Shown: positions 7,693-15,773 of the stretch, one piece after another | Layout of the letters: every line of letters begins with the position of its first letter | How positions within the stretch are numbered: the stretch's first letter is position 1 | NCBI GenBank assembly: GCA_017308255.1 | Contig: JAFKFN010000002.1 | Span: 1-64,000, forward strand | Direction of reading: 5' to 3' | DNA from: Altererythrobacter sp. | GTDB taxonomy: Bacteria; Pseudomonadota; Alphaproteobacteria; Sphingomonadales; Sphingomonadaceae | DNA length: 64,000 bases | Translations under genes and position numbers: made by a program | The notes under the pieces: model-generated | What the model was told of the DNA's origin: nothing | Databases searched by the model: none | The model's input: only the letters and a program-made list of their open reading frames with translations

Positions 7693-8082
7693 TTATGCCA
7701 GGCCCAGCTTGCTCAGTTCCCGGATCAGCCTGCCTGGCAGCGCCGTGACCGTCTCGCCTTCCGGCAGGTCTTCGGGCGCGTCCGCTTCTTCCAGATAGCG
7801 CCAGCCCTGGTGCGCCCGCTTGGCCCGGGGCTGGACCAGGATCAGCTTCGGCGCCAGCCGGATCGTCCAGCGCCCGTCATCGCGTTGCTCGAAGCCCAGG
7901 ATCTCGCTGCGCGCGACGATCGCGTGCTCGATGATCCAGTAGAGCGATCCGCCGATCATCTCCTCATGCCGCTTGGGCAGATAGCGCGTGGTCATGTGCG
8001 CCTCCGCCCCGCTTTCCACCCAGGCGCGCAGGTTATCGATGCTGCCGGATCGATAGGCGATCTTGGTCATCGACAGCGGCAT
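7693..8082 (-). CDS. DUF1489 family protein
   Basis: 129-residue cytoplasmic protein matching the alphaproteobacterial DUF1489 pattern: an N-terminal 'LSMTKIAYRSGSIDNLRAW', a central 'RHEEMIGGSLYWIIEHAI' and the 'PKLILVQPRAKRAHQGWRYL' segment. Function unknown. Its ATG is 4 bp downstream of the mgtE stop on the same strand, so the two are almost certainly co-transcribed. Confidence 0.85.
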   Translation of the reverse strand: MPLSMTKIAYRSGSIDNLRAWVESGAEAHMTTRYLPKRHEEMIGGSLYWIIEHAIVARSEILGFEQRDDGRWTIRLAPKLILVQPRAKRAHQGWRYLEEADAPEDLPEGETVTALPGRLIRELSKLGLA

Positions 8083-8086
8083 GGCG

Positions 8087-9532
8087 CTATCCCACCAGCC
8101 CGGTCGCCACCGCCAGGCCTAGGAACACCAGGAAGCCCATCGAATCGGTCGTCATGGTGACGAAGATGGACGAGGCGATGGCCGGATCGGCCCGGAACCG
8201 CTCGATCGTCAGCGGCACCAGCACGCCGGCGATTCCCGCGATCAGGATGTTCGCCATCATCGCCAGGCCGATCACCAGCCCCAGATGCCAGTCGAGGCCG
8301 ACGGGCACGAAGTTACGCCACTCGCCGAAGATCAGGCTCACCGTGATGCCGATCACCAGGGCCACGCTCACGCCGTTGAGAAGCGCGATGGAAACCTCGC
8401 GCCGCACAGCGCGCCAGGTGTTGCTGGAAGTCAGCTGGTTGGTCGCCAGCGCGCGCACCGTCACCGCCAGCGTCTGCGTCCCGGCATTGCCGCCGATCCC
8501 GGCGACGATCGGCATCAGCACCGCCAGGGTCACCAGTTGGGCGATCACCCCCTCGAAGCGCGAGATGATGAACGAGGCCACCGACGCGGTGGCGAGATTG
8601 GCGATCAGCCAGCGCACCCGCGCGCCATAGGCCTCGCGGATCGGCTCGTTGATGTCGCCTTCGCCCGCGCCGGACAGCAGCATCACGTCCTCGCCGGCTT
8701 CCTCCTGGATGATATGGACCACGTCGTCGACGGTGATCTGGCCGACCAGCCGCCCGCTTTCGTCCACCACCGCCGCGCTGATCAGGGCGTATTTCTGGAA
8801 CCGCAGCGCCACTTCTTCCTGGTCCATCGTCACCGGGATCAGCGTCTGGTCGCGCTTCATCACGTCGGTCAGCGCCACGTGCCGCGGCGTGCGCAGGATC
8901 CATGAAAGCTGGCAGGTGCCGACCGGCCGGTGCCGGTGATCGACGATGAACACTTCCCAGAACTCGGTCGTCAACCCGTCGTTGTCGCGCAGGTAGTCGA
9001 TCAGGTCGCCCACACTCATGTGTTCGGGCACCGCGACCAGCTCGCGCTGCATCAGGCGGCCGGCGGACTCTTCCGGATAGGACAGCGCGCTTTCGATCGC
9101 CGCGCGGTCTTCCGGCTCCATCTCGGCCAGGATCGCCTGCTGGTCCTCGGCGTCCAGGTCCTCGATCAGCTGCACCGCGTCGTCGGTTTCCAGCTGCTCG
9201 GCGATGCCCGCCACTGCCTCCGGCGGCAGCGTCTCCATCATGTCGTCGCGGACGTAATCGTTGAGCTCGGCGATCACCTCTCCGGTCATCAGGTCGGTGA
9301 TCGCAGAGGCCAGCCGGCGGCGCTGATCGCGATCCAGCAGCTCGAACAGGTCGGCGATGTCCGCGGGGTGCAGCGGCTCGACCAGCTCGTAGGCGCGGCC
9401 TTCGTCGCCATCGTCGAGCGCGGCGATGACCGAATCGACGAACTGCGGCTTCAGCCGGTTTTCCTTGTCGAACTGCTCGCCTTCCTCGCGGGGCGCCTGC
9501 TCTTGCAGCGCGGGAAGGTCTTCATCGGCCAT
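8087..9532 (-). CDS. mgtE: Magnesium transporter MgtE
   Basis: 481-residue inner-membrane Mg2+ channel. The order is as in the family: an acidic N-terminal superhelical domain (residues about 20-150), two CBS domains (about 155-280) with conserved acidic Mg2+-sensing surfaces, then a plug helix and five membrane segments (about 305-480), including 'MPIVAGIGGNAGTQTLAVTVRAL' with the conserved GGNAGTQ pore-region motif. Starts at ATG 9530-9532 and is the first gene of a short operon with DUF1489. No Mg2+ riboswitch was recognised in the roughly 95 bp before the divergent cyclophilin gene. Confidence 0.96.
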   Translation of the reverse strand: MADEDLPALQEQAPREEGEQFDKENRLKPQFVDSVIAALDDGDEGRAYELVEPLHPADIADLFELLDRDQRRRLASAITDLMTGEVIAELNDYVRDDMMETLPPEAVAGIAEQLETDDAVQLIEDLDAEDQQAILAEMEPEDRAAIESALSYPEESAGRLMQRELVAVPEHMSVGDLIDYLRDNDGLTTEFWEVFIVDHRHRPVGTCQLSWILRTPRHVALTDVMKRDQTLIPVTMDQEEVALRFQKYALISAAVVDESGRLVGQITVDDVVHIIQEEAGEDVMLLSGAGEGDINEPIREAYGARVRWLIANLATASVASFIISRFEGVIAQLVTLAVLMPIVAGIGGNAGTQTLAVTVRALATNQLTSSNTWRAVRREVSIALLNGVSVALVIGITVSLIFGEWRNFVPVGLDWHLGLVIGLAMMANILIAGIAGVLVPLTIERFRADPAIASSIFVTMTTDSMGFLVFLGLAVATGLVG

Positions 9533-9574
9533 GGCCCGCGTCTATGCTTGTGGAACGAGAAAGCAACCCGGCGG

Positions 9575-9602
9575 GTGACATCGCTGGTGACAGGCTTATA
9601 TG
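9575..9602 (+). promoter_or_regulatory. Candidate sigma70-type promoter of the cyclophilin gene
   Basis: GTGACA (9575-9580) and TATATG (9597-9602) are separated by 16 bases and lie about 25 bp upstream of the cyclophilin start. This is a consensus-like match seen by eye only. Confidence 0.35.
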
Positions 9603-9626
9603 CGCCATTCCCCAAGGAGACACAGT

Positions 9627-10091
9627 ATGGCCGACGAAAAGCTCACCCTCACCCTCGACACCGGAAACGGGGAGGGCGGCGATGTGGTCATCAAGCTGCG
9701 GCCCGATCTCGCGCCCGGCCACGTCGCCCGCATTACGGAGCTGGCGAAGGAAGGCTTCTACGATGGCGTGGTGTTCCACCGCGTGATCCCCGGCTTCATG
9801 GCGCAGGGCGGCGATCCCACGGGAAGCGGCATGGGCGGCAGCGACAAGCCCGATCTCAAGGCCGAATTCAACGCCGAACCGCATGTGCGCGGCACCTGCT
9901 CCATGGCCCGCACCCAGGTGCCGGACAGCGCCAACAGCCAGTTCTTCATCTGCTTCGACGACGCCCGCTTCCTCGACCGCCAGTACACGGTCTGGGGCCA
10001 GGTCGAGAGCGGCATGGAACACATCGACGCCCTCCCCAAGGGCGAACCCCCGCGCGAACCGGGCAAGATCGTCAAGGCGACGGTGGGCTGA
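9627..10091 (+). CDS. Peptidylprolyl cis-trans isomerase, cyclophilin type
   Basis: 154-residue cytoplasmic cyclophilin that catalyses Xaa-Pro isomerisation. Recognisable elements are 'GVVFHRVIPGFMAQGGDPTG' (residues about 47-66, with the catalytic Arg), 'GTCSMAR' and 'NSQFFICFDD', and 'YTVWGQVESGMEHID'. The ATG at 9627 is chosen over an earlier in-frame ATG because AAGGAGA precedes it and it gives the family's short N-terminus. No signal peptide is visible, so this is a PpiB-like cytosolic form. It is followed by a strong bidirectional terminator. Confidence 0.94.
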   Translation: MADEKLTLTLDTGNGEGGDVVIKLRPDLAPGHVARITELAKEGFYDGVVFHRVIPGFMAQGGDPTGSGMGGSDKPDLKAEFNAEPHVRGTCSMARTQVPDSANSQFFICFDDARFLDRQYTVWGQVESGMEHIDALPKGEPPREPGKIVKATVG

Positions 10092-10095
10092 AACG

Positions 10096-10128
10096 AAAAA
10101 GGGGCGCCGGCGGCGCCCCTTTTCTTTT
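10096..10128. terminator. Bidirectional intrinsic terminator
   Basis: A GC-rich stem (GGGGCGCC / GGCGCCCC, 3-base loop) is flanked by an A-run on the left and a T-run (TTTTCTTTT) on the right. It serves the convergent cyclophilin and NTF2-like genes. Confidence 0.9.
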
Positions 10129-10145
10129 GCGATCCGACCCGACGC

Positions 10146-11147
10146 TTATTCCTGCTCGCGGGTAGGGGCCACGTTGCGATATTTGATGTACCACTTGCCG
10201 TCGACCTTCACGAGATCGTCCACCCCTTGGCCGGCCGCGGCCATCACGGGGGCGTCGGCGCTGCCGATACGGCCGCCGGTGCCGAACACGGTCTGATGAT
10301 AGTAGTGATAGCGCGCACTCGTCGGGCCGGTGAATTCCAGGAACTGGTTCATCGTGAAGTGGTGCATCTTGCCGATGGTGGCCCCGTCCTTGCGCCGCTG
10401 CTCCTGCCCGGCGACAAGATCCGTGATCATCTTGCGCAGGGCGTCGTGGCCCTTGGTCTGTCCGAACGCGCCATCGGGCGTGAAGTTGGCGACATAGGCA
10501 TCGGCGTCATAGTGATCGAGCGCGCGGTCATAGCTCCACATCAGCTTGCCGATCGCCGCGCGATCCTCGTCGGTGCCGAGATAGGCCGCGGGTGAGGCGC
10601 CGCCGCCCCGGCTCGCCGAAGGCGCGGGGGCGGTGGGCAGCGTCGCCGGATCCCAATGCTCGTCCGCCTTGCCGTCCACGAAGCGCCAGGTATCGAACCA
10701 GGTGGTGGTATAGCTCTGGCTCGGATCGTCGGCATAAGGCATCTGGCGCACCGCCAGCACGGTCACGTAATCGCCTTCGGCCTGCACCGCCACGATCGGC
10801 GAGGTGAGCTTGGTGCACGGCTCGGTCGGCGTCCTCTTGGCGACGTTGACGAAATACTCGATCACCCCTTTCAGGCCCGATGCGGCCAGCGGGTTGTGCT
10901 GGATATACTTGTCGGTCAGCCATTCGCCGGCCCGCGACCACTGATTGCACTGCAGCAGCTCGCGCATGATGTGCAGGGCGGCCTGCTTGTTGCGGTTTAG
11001 CTTGGGATCACGGCTGGTGAACAGCGATTCCGGGTCCGGATGGGCCACCACCGGATCGCTCAGCGCCCGCATCTGGGCCTGGGCGGCGCTCGGCGCCACG
11101 GCGGACAGGGCGACCGCCCCGGCGATCAACGCGAATTTCAACTTCAT
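10146..11147 (-). CDS. Secreted two-domain NTF2/SnoaL-like protein
   Basis: 333 residues with a Sec signal (MKLKFALIAGAVALSAVAPSAAQA). It appears to hold two NTF2-like domains: an N-terminal one (about 45-165) with 'WLTDKYIQHNPLAASGLKGVIEYF', and a C-terminal one (about 195-325) resembling SnoaL_4-type proteins, with 'ALDHYDADAYVANFTPDGAFG'. The KYIQHNP motif recurs in the gene at 63600. NTF2-fold proteins include hydratases, isomerases and ligand binders, so no reaction can be assigned. The ATG at 11145-11147 follows AGGAGAGGG. It lies 51 bp downstream of a LysR gene on the same strand. Confidence 0.8.
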   Translation of the reverse strand: MKLKFALIAGAVALSAVAPSAAQAQMRALSDPVVAHPDPESLFTSRDPKLNRNKQAALHIMRELLQCNQWSRAGEWLTDKYIQHNPLAASGLKGVIEYFVNVAKRTPTEPCTKLTSPIVAVQAEGDYVTVLAVRQMPYADDPSQSYTTTWFDTWRFVDGKADEHWDPATLPTAPAPSASRGGGASPAAYLGTDEDRAAIGKLMWSYDRALDHYDADAYVANFTPDGAFGQTKGHDALRKMITDLVAGQEQRRKDGATIGKMHHFTMNQFLEFTGPTSARYHYYHQTVFGTGGRIGSADAPVMAAAGQGVDDLVKVDGKWYIKYRNVAPTREQE

Positions 11148-11198
11148 GTTCAATCCCTCTCCTGAATCCTGAGCCCGCACCTTGGCCCATCTGAGGGC

Positions 11199-12086
11199 TC
11201 AGAGTCGAGCCTCCACCAGCCAATCGTGAAACAGGCGCACCGGCCGCATCTCCAGGTCGACCGGCCGGCACGCGAACCAGTAGCTATAAGGGCTTTCCAC
11301 CGGGACATCATAGATCTTGGCCAGGCGCGGATCGTTGTTCCGGGCGATGTGGTCGTCATGCATGATGGCGATGCCCAGCCCCTGCGCGGCAGCTTCCAGG
11401 ATCAGCTGGCCCGAATCGTAATGATCGATCGCCACCGGTTGCAGGTTGCGCAAACCCAGCGCCGCCTTCCACGCATCGAAGCTCAGCGGCATGTCGGTGT
11501 GGATCAGGAACGTCTGCTGGCTCAGCGCCTCCTGGCTCGGCTCGGGGCCCAGCTTTTCGGCCAGAGAACGGCTGCAGATCGCATGCACGGTGTTGTGATC
11601 CAGGCGAACCTTGTGCAGCTCCGGCCCCGGATTGGTGGTGATGACGATCGCCGCATCCAGCGTGTCGCCCACCCGGTCCAGCAGGTGCGGGCCGGTATCG
11701 ATGTCGATATGCAGCCGGGGGTGGAGCTGGCGCAGCTCCGGCAGGCGGGGGAACAGCCGCTGGGTGCCGAACAGCGGCAGCACGCCCAGCCGCAGGCGCA
11801 TCAGTTGCAGGTTCTCCGACTGCGTCTCCACCGCCGCCGCCAGCGCTTCCAGATGAGGCGCCACGGCGTCGTAGAAATTGCGGCCCTCGTCCGTCAGCCG
11901 CATCGTCTGGCCGGTGCGCGAGAACAGCTTCTTGCCGGTGAATTCCTCCAGGTTGCCGATCCGGCGCGAAAGGGCCGAAGGGCTCAGCCCCAGCTCATCC
12001 GCCGCCGCGCGCGCGGAGCCGAGGCGGACCGTGCGCACGAACGCTTCCAGGGCGCGAAGAGGGGGGAGCCGGCGCATCGCCATCAC
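11199..12086 (-). CDS. LysR-family transcriptional regulator (GcvA-like)
   Basis: 295 residues. The N-terminal winged helix-turn-helix (about 5-65) reads 'LRALEAFVRTVRLGSARAAADELGLSPSALSRRIGNLEEFTG' in part, typical of the GcvA subgroup; the rest is the periplasmic-binding-protein-like effector domain. Two further in-frame ATGs lie within the first four codons, so the exact start is uncertain by a few residues. It precedes the NTF2-like secreted protein gene and may control it. Confidence 0.93.
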   Translation of the reverse strand: MMAMRRLPPLRALEAFVRTVRLGSARAAADELGLSPSALSRRIGNLEEFTGKKLFSRTGQTMRLTDEGRNFYDAVAPHLEALAAAVETQSENLQLMRLRLGVLPLFGTQRLFPRLPELRQLHPRLHIDIDTGPHLLDRVGDTLDAAIVITTNPGPELHKVRLDHNTVHAICSRSLAEKLGPEPSQEALSQQTFLIHTDMPLSFDAWKAALGLRNLQPVAIDHYDSGQLILEAAAQGLGIAIMHDDHIARNNDPRLAKIYDVPVESPYSYWFACRPVDLEMRPVRLFHDWLVEARL

Positions 12087-12193
12087 TGTTCAGAAAAATG
12101 CAACTTATGTCGAGGACGGGGATATGCGGCTTTGGGGAAAGATTCACTACGCAATGTTCTTTTCCTTTGCTCCCTATCGCCCCTCCTTACTTT

Positions 12194-12275
12194 CGTCATT
12201 CCCGCGAAAGCGGGAACCCAGCCGGTTCTGTGCGCGATAAGAGCCCACGGGGTCCCCGCGTGCGCGGGAATGACG
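12194..12275. repeat. Intergenic inverted-repeat element, type A, copy 2
   Basis: An 82-bp imperfect palindrome with left arm CGTCATTCCCGCGAAAGCG and right arm ending GCGCGGGAATGACG, matching copy 1 at 3776-3856. It lies between the divergent-start side of the LysR gene and the 3' end of corC. Apart from this element the 239-bp gap shows only an AT-richer stretch near 12088-12180 that probably holds the LysR promoter. Confidence 0.7.
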
Positions 12276-12325
12276 GAGGGAAGGGCCAATGGCCTCCGCG
12301 CCATCCCCCCGGCGTCACCGCCGCC

Positions 12326-13267
12326 TCAAGGCACCTGCGCCTGTGCGGCCTCTTCCTGCGCTTTGGGCTGATGCAGCCGCAGCCGGGTGACATGCGTCTG
12401 GTCGCCGCCGGTCACCTCGATGCACCATCCGCTGGGATGATGCAGCACGGCGCCCACCGGGGGCACCTGTTCGGCCAGGATGAAGGCCAGGCCGCCCAGC
12501 GTTTCCACCGCTTCCTCCACTTCCGCGATGCGCGGATCGCCCACTGTCTTGGCCACGTCATCCAGTTCGGCGCGGGCGTCGGCGTCCCACATGCCGTCGC
12601 CGATCGGCACCACCAGCTCCACCGGCGCCTCGTCATGCTCGTCCTCGATGTCGCCGACGATCTCCTCCACCAGGTCCTCGATGGTGATGATCCCGTCGGT
12701 GCCGGAAAATTCATCCACCACGATCGCCAGGTGCATCCGCCGCGCGCGCATGTCGGCCAGCACGTCCAGCGCGCCGCGCGCCTGGGGCACATAGAGGGGC
12801 TGGCGCATCAGCGTGGTCCAGTCGGCCGGGGGCGGATTTCCCTGGGCCAGGAACGGGAACACATCCTTGATGTGCATCATGCCGATCACCCGATCCAGCG
12901 TGTCGCGATAGACCGGCACGCGCGAATGGCCGTGTTCGGCGAACAGCGCGATCAGCTCGTCCCAGCTCGCATCGGCGGACACGGCGATGATCTCGCCGCG
13001 CGGGATCGCCACGTCGTCGGCATCGTGCTCGCTGAAATGCAGCAGGTTGCGCAGCATGGTGACTTCGGCTGGCGACAGGTCACCCTTGATGGGTGTTTCC
13101 TCGCCGGTCGCCTGCTCGTCCTCGTGCTCGTCGATCGCCTCCTCGATCTGCGCGCGCAGAGACGGCTCGTTTCCTTCCTCGAAGAACCGGCGGATCGCGT
13201 TCCACAATCCCCCTTTACTGTCCGCGTCTCCATTGTTGGGATCACCGGATTTGCCATTCTCGGGCAT
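12326..13267 (-). CDS. CorC/HlyC-family CBS-domain protein
   Basis: 313-residue cytoplasmic protein. After a polar N-terminus come two CBS domains (about 75-200, with 'VAIPRGEIIAVSADASWDEL' and 'HSRVPVYRDTLDRVIGMMHIKDV') and a C-terminal CorC_HlyC transporter-associated domain (about 220-300). The acidic segment 'DGIITIEDLVEEIVGDIEDEHD' is diagnostic. The family is linked to Mg2+/Co2+ efflux and membrane integrity. It is 24 bp downstream of ybeY on the same strand, the usual phoH-ybeY-corC order. Confidence 0.92.
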   Translation of the reverse strand: MPENGKSGDPNNGDADSKGGLWNAIRRFFEEGNEPSLRAQIEEAIDEHEDEQATGEETPIKGDLSPAEVTMLRNLLHFSEHDADDVAIPRGEIIAVSADASWDELIALFAEHGHSRVPVYRDTLDRVIGMMHIKDVFPFLAQGNPPPADWTTLMRQPLYVPQARGALDVLADMRARRMHLAIVVDEFSGTDGIITIEDLVEEIVGDIEDEHDEAPVELVVPIGDGMWDADARAELDDVAKTVGDPRIAEVEEAVETLGGLAFILAEQVPPVGAVLHHPSGWCIEVTGGDQTHVTRLRLHQPKAQEEAAQAQVP

Positions 13268-13291
13268 TGCCCCTGCTTCCTCTGTTGTGAG

Positions 13292-13786
13292 CTACCCTTC
13301 TGGGCGCGCCTCATATGGGTCAGCGATCCCGCAAATCGCAAGCGCCTTCGTCTCCAGCGCCTCCATCGCCTCGGCATCGGCGTCGGAGATTTCGTGGTCG
13401 TGGCCGGCCAGATGCAGCAATCCATGGATGATCAGATGCGCAGCGTGATGGTCCAGCGGAATGCCTTTTTCCGCTGCTTCCCGCGCGCAGGTCTCATGGG
13501 CCAGGGCCACGTCGCCCAGCAGCTCGGGCGGGCCGCCTGCCGCCAGCGCCAGCAGGTCCTCGCGCTCCAGCATCGGGAACGACAGCACGTTGGTCGGCTT
13601 GTCGCGCTGGCGCCATTCGCGGTTCAAGACGTGAATCTCGGCATCGGACGTGAACAGCAGGCTTGCCGAAAGCCGCGTATTGGCAAGCTCGGGCGCCACG
13701 TCGGCGGCGGCCCGCGCGGCGCGGGTGGCCAGGGCTTCCCAGTCGCCCGCCGGCCAGGGCTCCTCGATGGCGATTTCCAGTTCCAG
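13292..13786 (-). CDS. ybeY: Endoribonuclease YbeY, apparent CTG start
   Basis: Zinc-dependent RNase for 16S rRNA 3' maturation and ribosome quality control. The metal motif HGLLHLAGHDH (H-G-X-L-H-L-X-G-X-D-H) is near the C-terminus. The family-typical N-terminal segment (LELEIAIEEPWPAGDWEAL) is encoded but has no ATG, GTG or TTG in front of it. The best start is the CTG at 13784-13786, with GGAG about 8 bases upstream and 1 bp after the TGA of the preceding gene; that gives 164 residues, close to the family's usual length. The first in-frame GTG (13697-13699) would delete about 29 conserved residues. Confidence 0.9.
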   Translation of the reverse strand: MELEIAIEEPWPAGDWEALATRAARAAADVAPELANTRLSASLLFTSDAEIHVLNREWRQRDKPTNVLSFPMLEREDLLALAAGGPPELLGDVALAHETCAREAAEKGIPLDHHAAHLIIHGLLHLAGHDHEISDADAEAMEALETKALAICGIADPYEARPEG

Positions 13787-13787
13787 T

Positions 13788-14600
13788 TCAGGCGCTCCGG
13801 TCCGCAGCGCCGTCCGCGCGCAGCAGCCGTTCGGCCACCGCGTGGCTGAAGCTGTTGTCCACGTCGATCGCCAGGCGGCCGTTGTCGGCTATCTGGACGC
13901 GAAGCGTCTTGCCGAAGCGCGTCGATATCCGCGCCAGCATCCGCCGCACGGTGAACAGGTGCAGGCGGAAACCGATCAGGTTGGCCAGGCCGAACGCGGC
14001 GATGAACCGCTTCGGGAACTTCAGGAACTGCCCGCCGCCACGGAATATCTCGCCCACGGAGAAGGCGTCGCTGTCCTTCATCCAGAAGGTGTTGCAGCCG
14101 GAGAACTCGCCATCGCGGAATTGCCAGAAGCGCGGCTGGCCTTCGGGATGGGCGGCCAGGATGTCCTCCTTGCGGGCGAACAGCGCGGCGGCATCCGCCC
14201 CTTCGGCCAGCGCGAAGGCATGGAAGCCGCGCAGCGCCTCCGCCGTCATCAGCACATTGTCGCCGGTGGTGATCAGCAGCGGAAAGCGCACGCCGTCCGC
14301 TGCGGCGAACACGCTTTCCAGCAAGTTCCGGGCAGACGTCACCGTACGCATCCGGCCCGCTTCGAAGAAGCGCCGCGCTTCCGGCTCGTCGTCCAGCGCG
14401 TGGGGATCGTTGATCGACACCACGATCGGCGCATCGGGAAAGGCCGCGTCCACCGCATCCAGCACATAGCCGATCAGCGGCCGCCCCAGCAGGGGCACCA
14501 GGCACTTGTGCTGCACGCCATGCGCTTCCGCCAGCGGATCGACCTGGCCCAGTCGCTGGCCGGCCAGGATCAGCACGGTGGGGGTGGGCACGTCAGCCAT
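13788..14600 (-). CDS. Nucleotidyltransferase family protein (MobA-like NTP transferase)
   Basis: 270-residue cytoplasmic protein of the GT-A-like nucleotidyltransferase fold. The N-terminus 'TVLILAGQRLGQVDPLAEAHGVQHK' is a variant of the LAGG-x-RxG nucleotide loop, followed by 'LLGRPLIGYVLDAV' and a possible metal-binding acid in 'LLITTGDNVLMT'. Homology to MobA/GlmU-like enzymes is visible, but the acceptor is not. It lies between phoH and ybeY, which are normally adjacent. Its stop codon is one base from the predicted ybeY start, so it is fully integrated into the operon. Confidence 0.8.
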   Translation of the reverse strand: MADVPTPTVLILAGQRLGQVDPLAEAHGVQHKCLVPLLGRPLIGYVLDAVDAAFPDAPIVVSINDPHALDDEPEARRFFEAGRMRTVTSARNLLESVFAAADGVRFPLLITTGDNVLMTAEALRGFHAFALAEGADAAALFARKEDILAAHPEGQPRFWQFRDGEFSGCNTFWMKDSDAFSVGEIFRGGGQFLKFPKRFIAAFGLANLIGFRLHLFTVRRMLARISTRFGKTLRVQIADNGRLAIDVDNSFSHAVAERLLRADGAADRSA

Positions 14601-14638
14601 GGCACGGATGGCTCGGGAAAGGGCGGCTGGCGAAGCTG

Positions 14639-15670
14639 TCAGCCATCGCCCTCGTAAGCCTCGACGATGCGGCCAACGATCGGGTGGCGCACCACGTCGG
14701 CGCTGGTGAAGCGCACGATGCTGATCCCTTCCACGCCTTCCAGGCGGCCCACCGCGTCATGCAGGCCGCTTTGCGTGGTCCCGCCCGGGATGTCCACCTG
14801 CCGCGGATCGCCGCACACCACCATGCGGCTGTTCTGGCCGAAGCGGGTGAGGAACATCTTCATCTGCTCGCGCGTGGTGTTCTGCGCTTCGTCCAGGATC
14901 ACGAAGGCGTCGCTCAGCGTGCGGCCGCGCATGAAGGCGATCGGGGCGATCTCGATCTCTCCGCTGGCGATGCGCCGGTCCACCTGCTCGGGCGGCATGC
15001 AATCGTACAGCGCGTCGTAAAGCGGACGGAGATAGGGATCGACCTTCTCCTTCATGTCGCCGGGCAGGAAGCCCAGCTTCTCGCCCGCTTCCACCGCCGG
15101 GCGGCTCAGGATCAGCCGCTGGACGCTTCCCGTCATCAGCTGGCTCACCGCCTGGGCCACCGCCAGATAAGTCTTGCCGGTGCCCGCCGGCCCCAGCGCG
15201 AAGATGATATCGCGGCTGGCGAGCTGGCGCATGTAATCCGCCTGTGCGGCGGTGCGCGGCACGATCGTCTTGCGGCGGGTGCGGATCATGATCGGCGGTA
15301 CGCCGGTGTCGCCGGCGATGATGCCGTCGAACGTCGGCTCGTTCGACAGGGCGATCAGCGATTCGATCATGCCGGAATCCAGTTCCTGCCCGGTCAGCAG
15401 CCGCTGATGCATGGACACCAGCACCTCGCGGGCGCGGGCGACATCGTCCTGCGCGCCTTCGATCACTACCTTGTTCCCGCGCGCGGCGATCAGCACGCCC
15501 AGGCGGTTTTCAAGCTGCACCAGATTGGTGTCGAATTCCCCGAACAGCGGCCCCAGCATCGCCTGGTCGTCGAACTGGACTTCGGCCCGGGCGGGCCGTG
15601 CGGCGTCGCGGCGGTCTTCGGGATGGGCGAGCACCGATCCTTGATCGACGCGGTTGGACTTGCGGGCCAT
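14639..15670 (-). CDS. phoH: PhoH-family ATPase
   Basis: 343-residue cytoplasmic ATPase (PhoL type). The Walker A GPAGTGKT is at residues 160-167 and Walker B is in 'AFVILDEAQNTT' (about 254-265). 'GDPRQVDIPGG' is the conserved motor/sensor motif. An N-terminal KH-like region (about 45-95) precedes the ATPase. The ATG at 15668-15670, preceded by AAAGGAG, was chosen over a longer in-frame extension. It heads the phoH, nucleotidyltransferase, ybeY, corC operon; PhoH and YbeY are functionally linked to RNA processing in many bacteria. Confidence 0.95.
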   Translation of the reverse strand: MARKSNRVDQGSVLAHPEDRRDAARPARAEVQFDDQAMLGPLFGEFDTNLVQLENRLGVLIAARGNKVVIEGAQDDVARAREVLVSMHQRLLTGQELDSGMIESLIALSNEPTFDGIIAGDTGVPPIMIRTRRKTIVPRTAAQADYMRQLASRDIIFALGPAGTGKTYLAVAQAVSQLMTGSVQRLILSRPAVEAGEKLGFLPGDMKEKVDPYLRPLYDALYDCMPPEQVDRRIASGEIEIAPIAFMRGRTLSDAFVILDEAQNTTREQMKMFLTRFGQNSRMVVCGDPRQVDIPGGTTQSGLHDAVGRLEGVEGISIVRFTSADVVRHPIVGRIVEAYEGDG

Positions 15671-15773
15671 GCGCTCCTTTCGCACTGTCACCCCGAAAAT
15701 AGACGCCTCTCCGCCGGGCGCAAGCGGCAGGCCCCCGCAGGGCGGTGGAAAGTCATCGAACCGTCGCAAGTCG

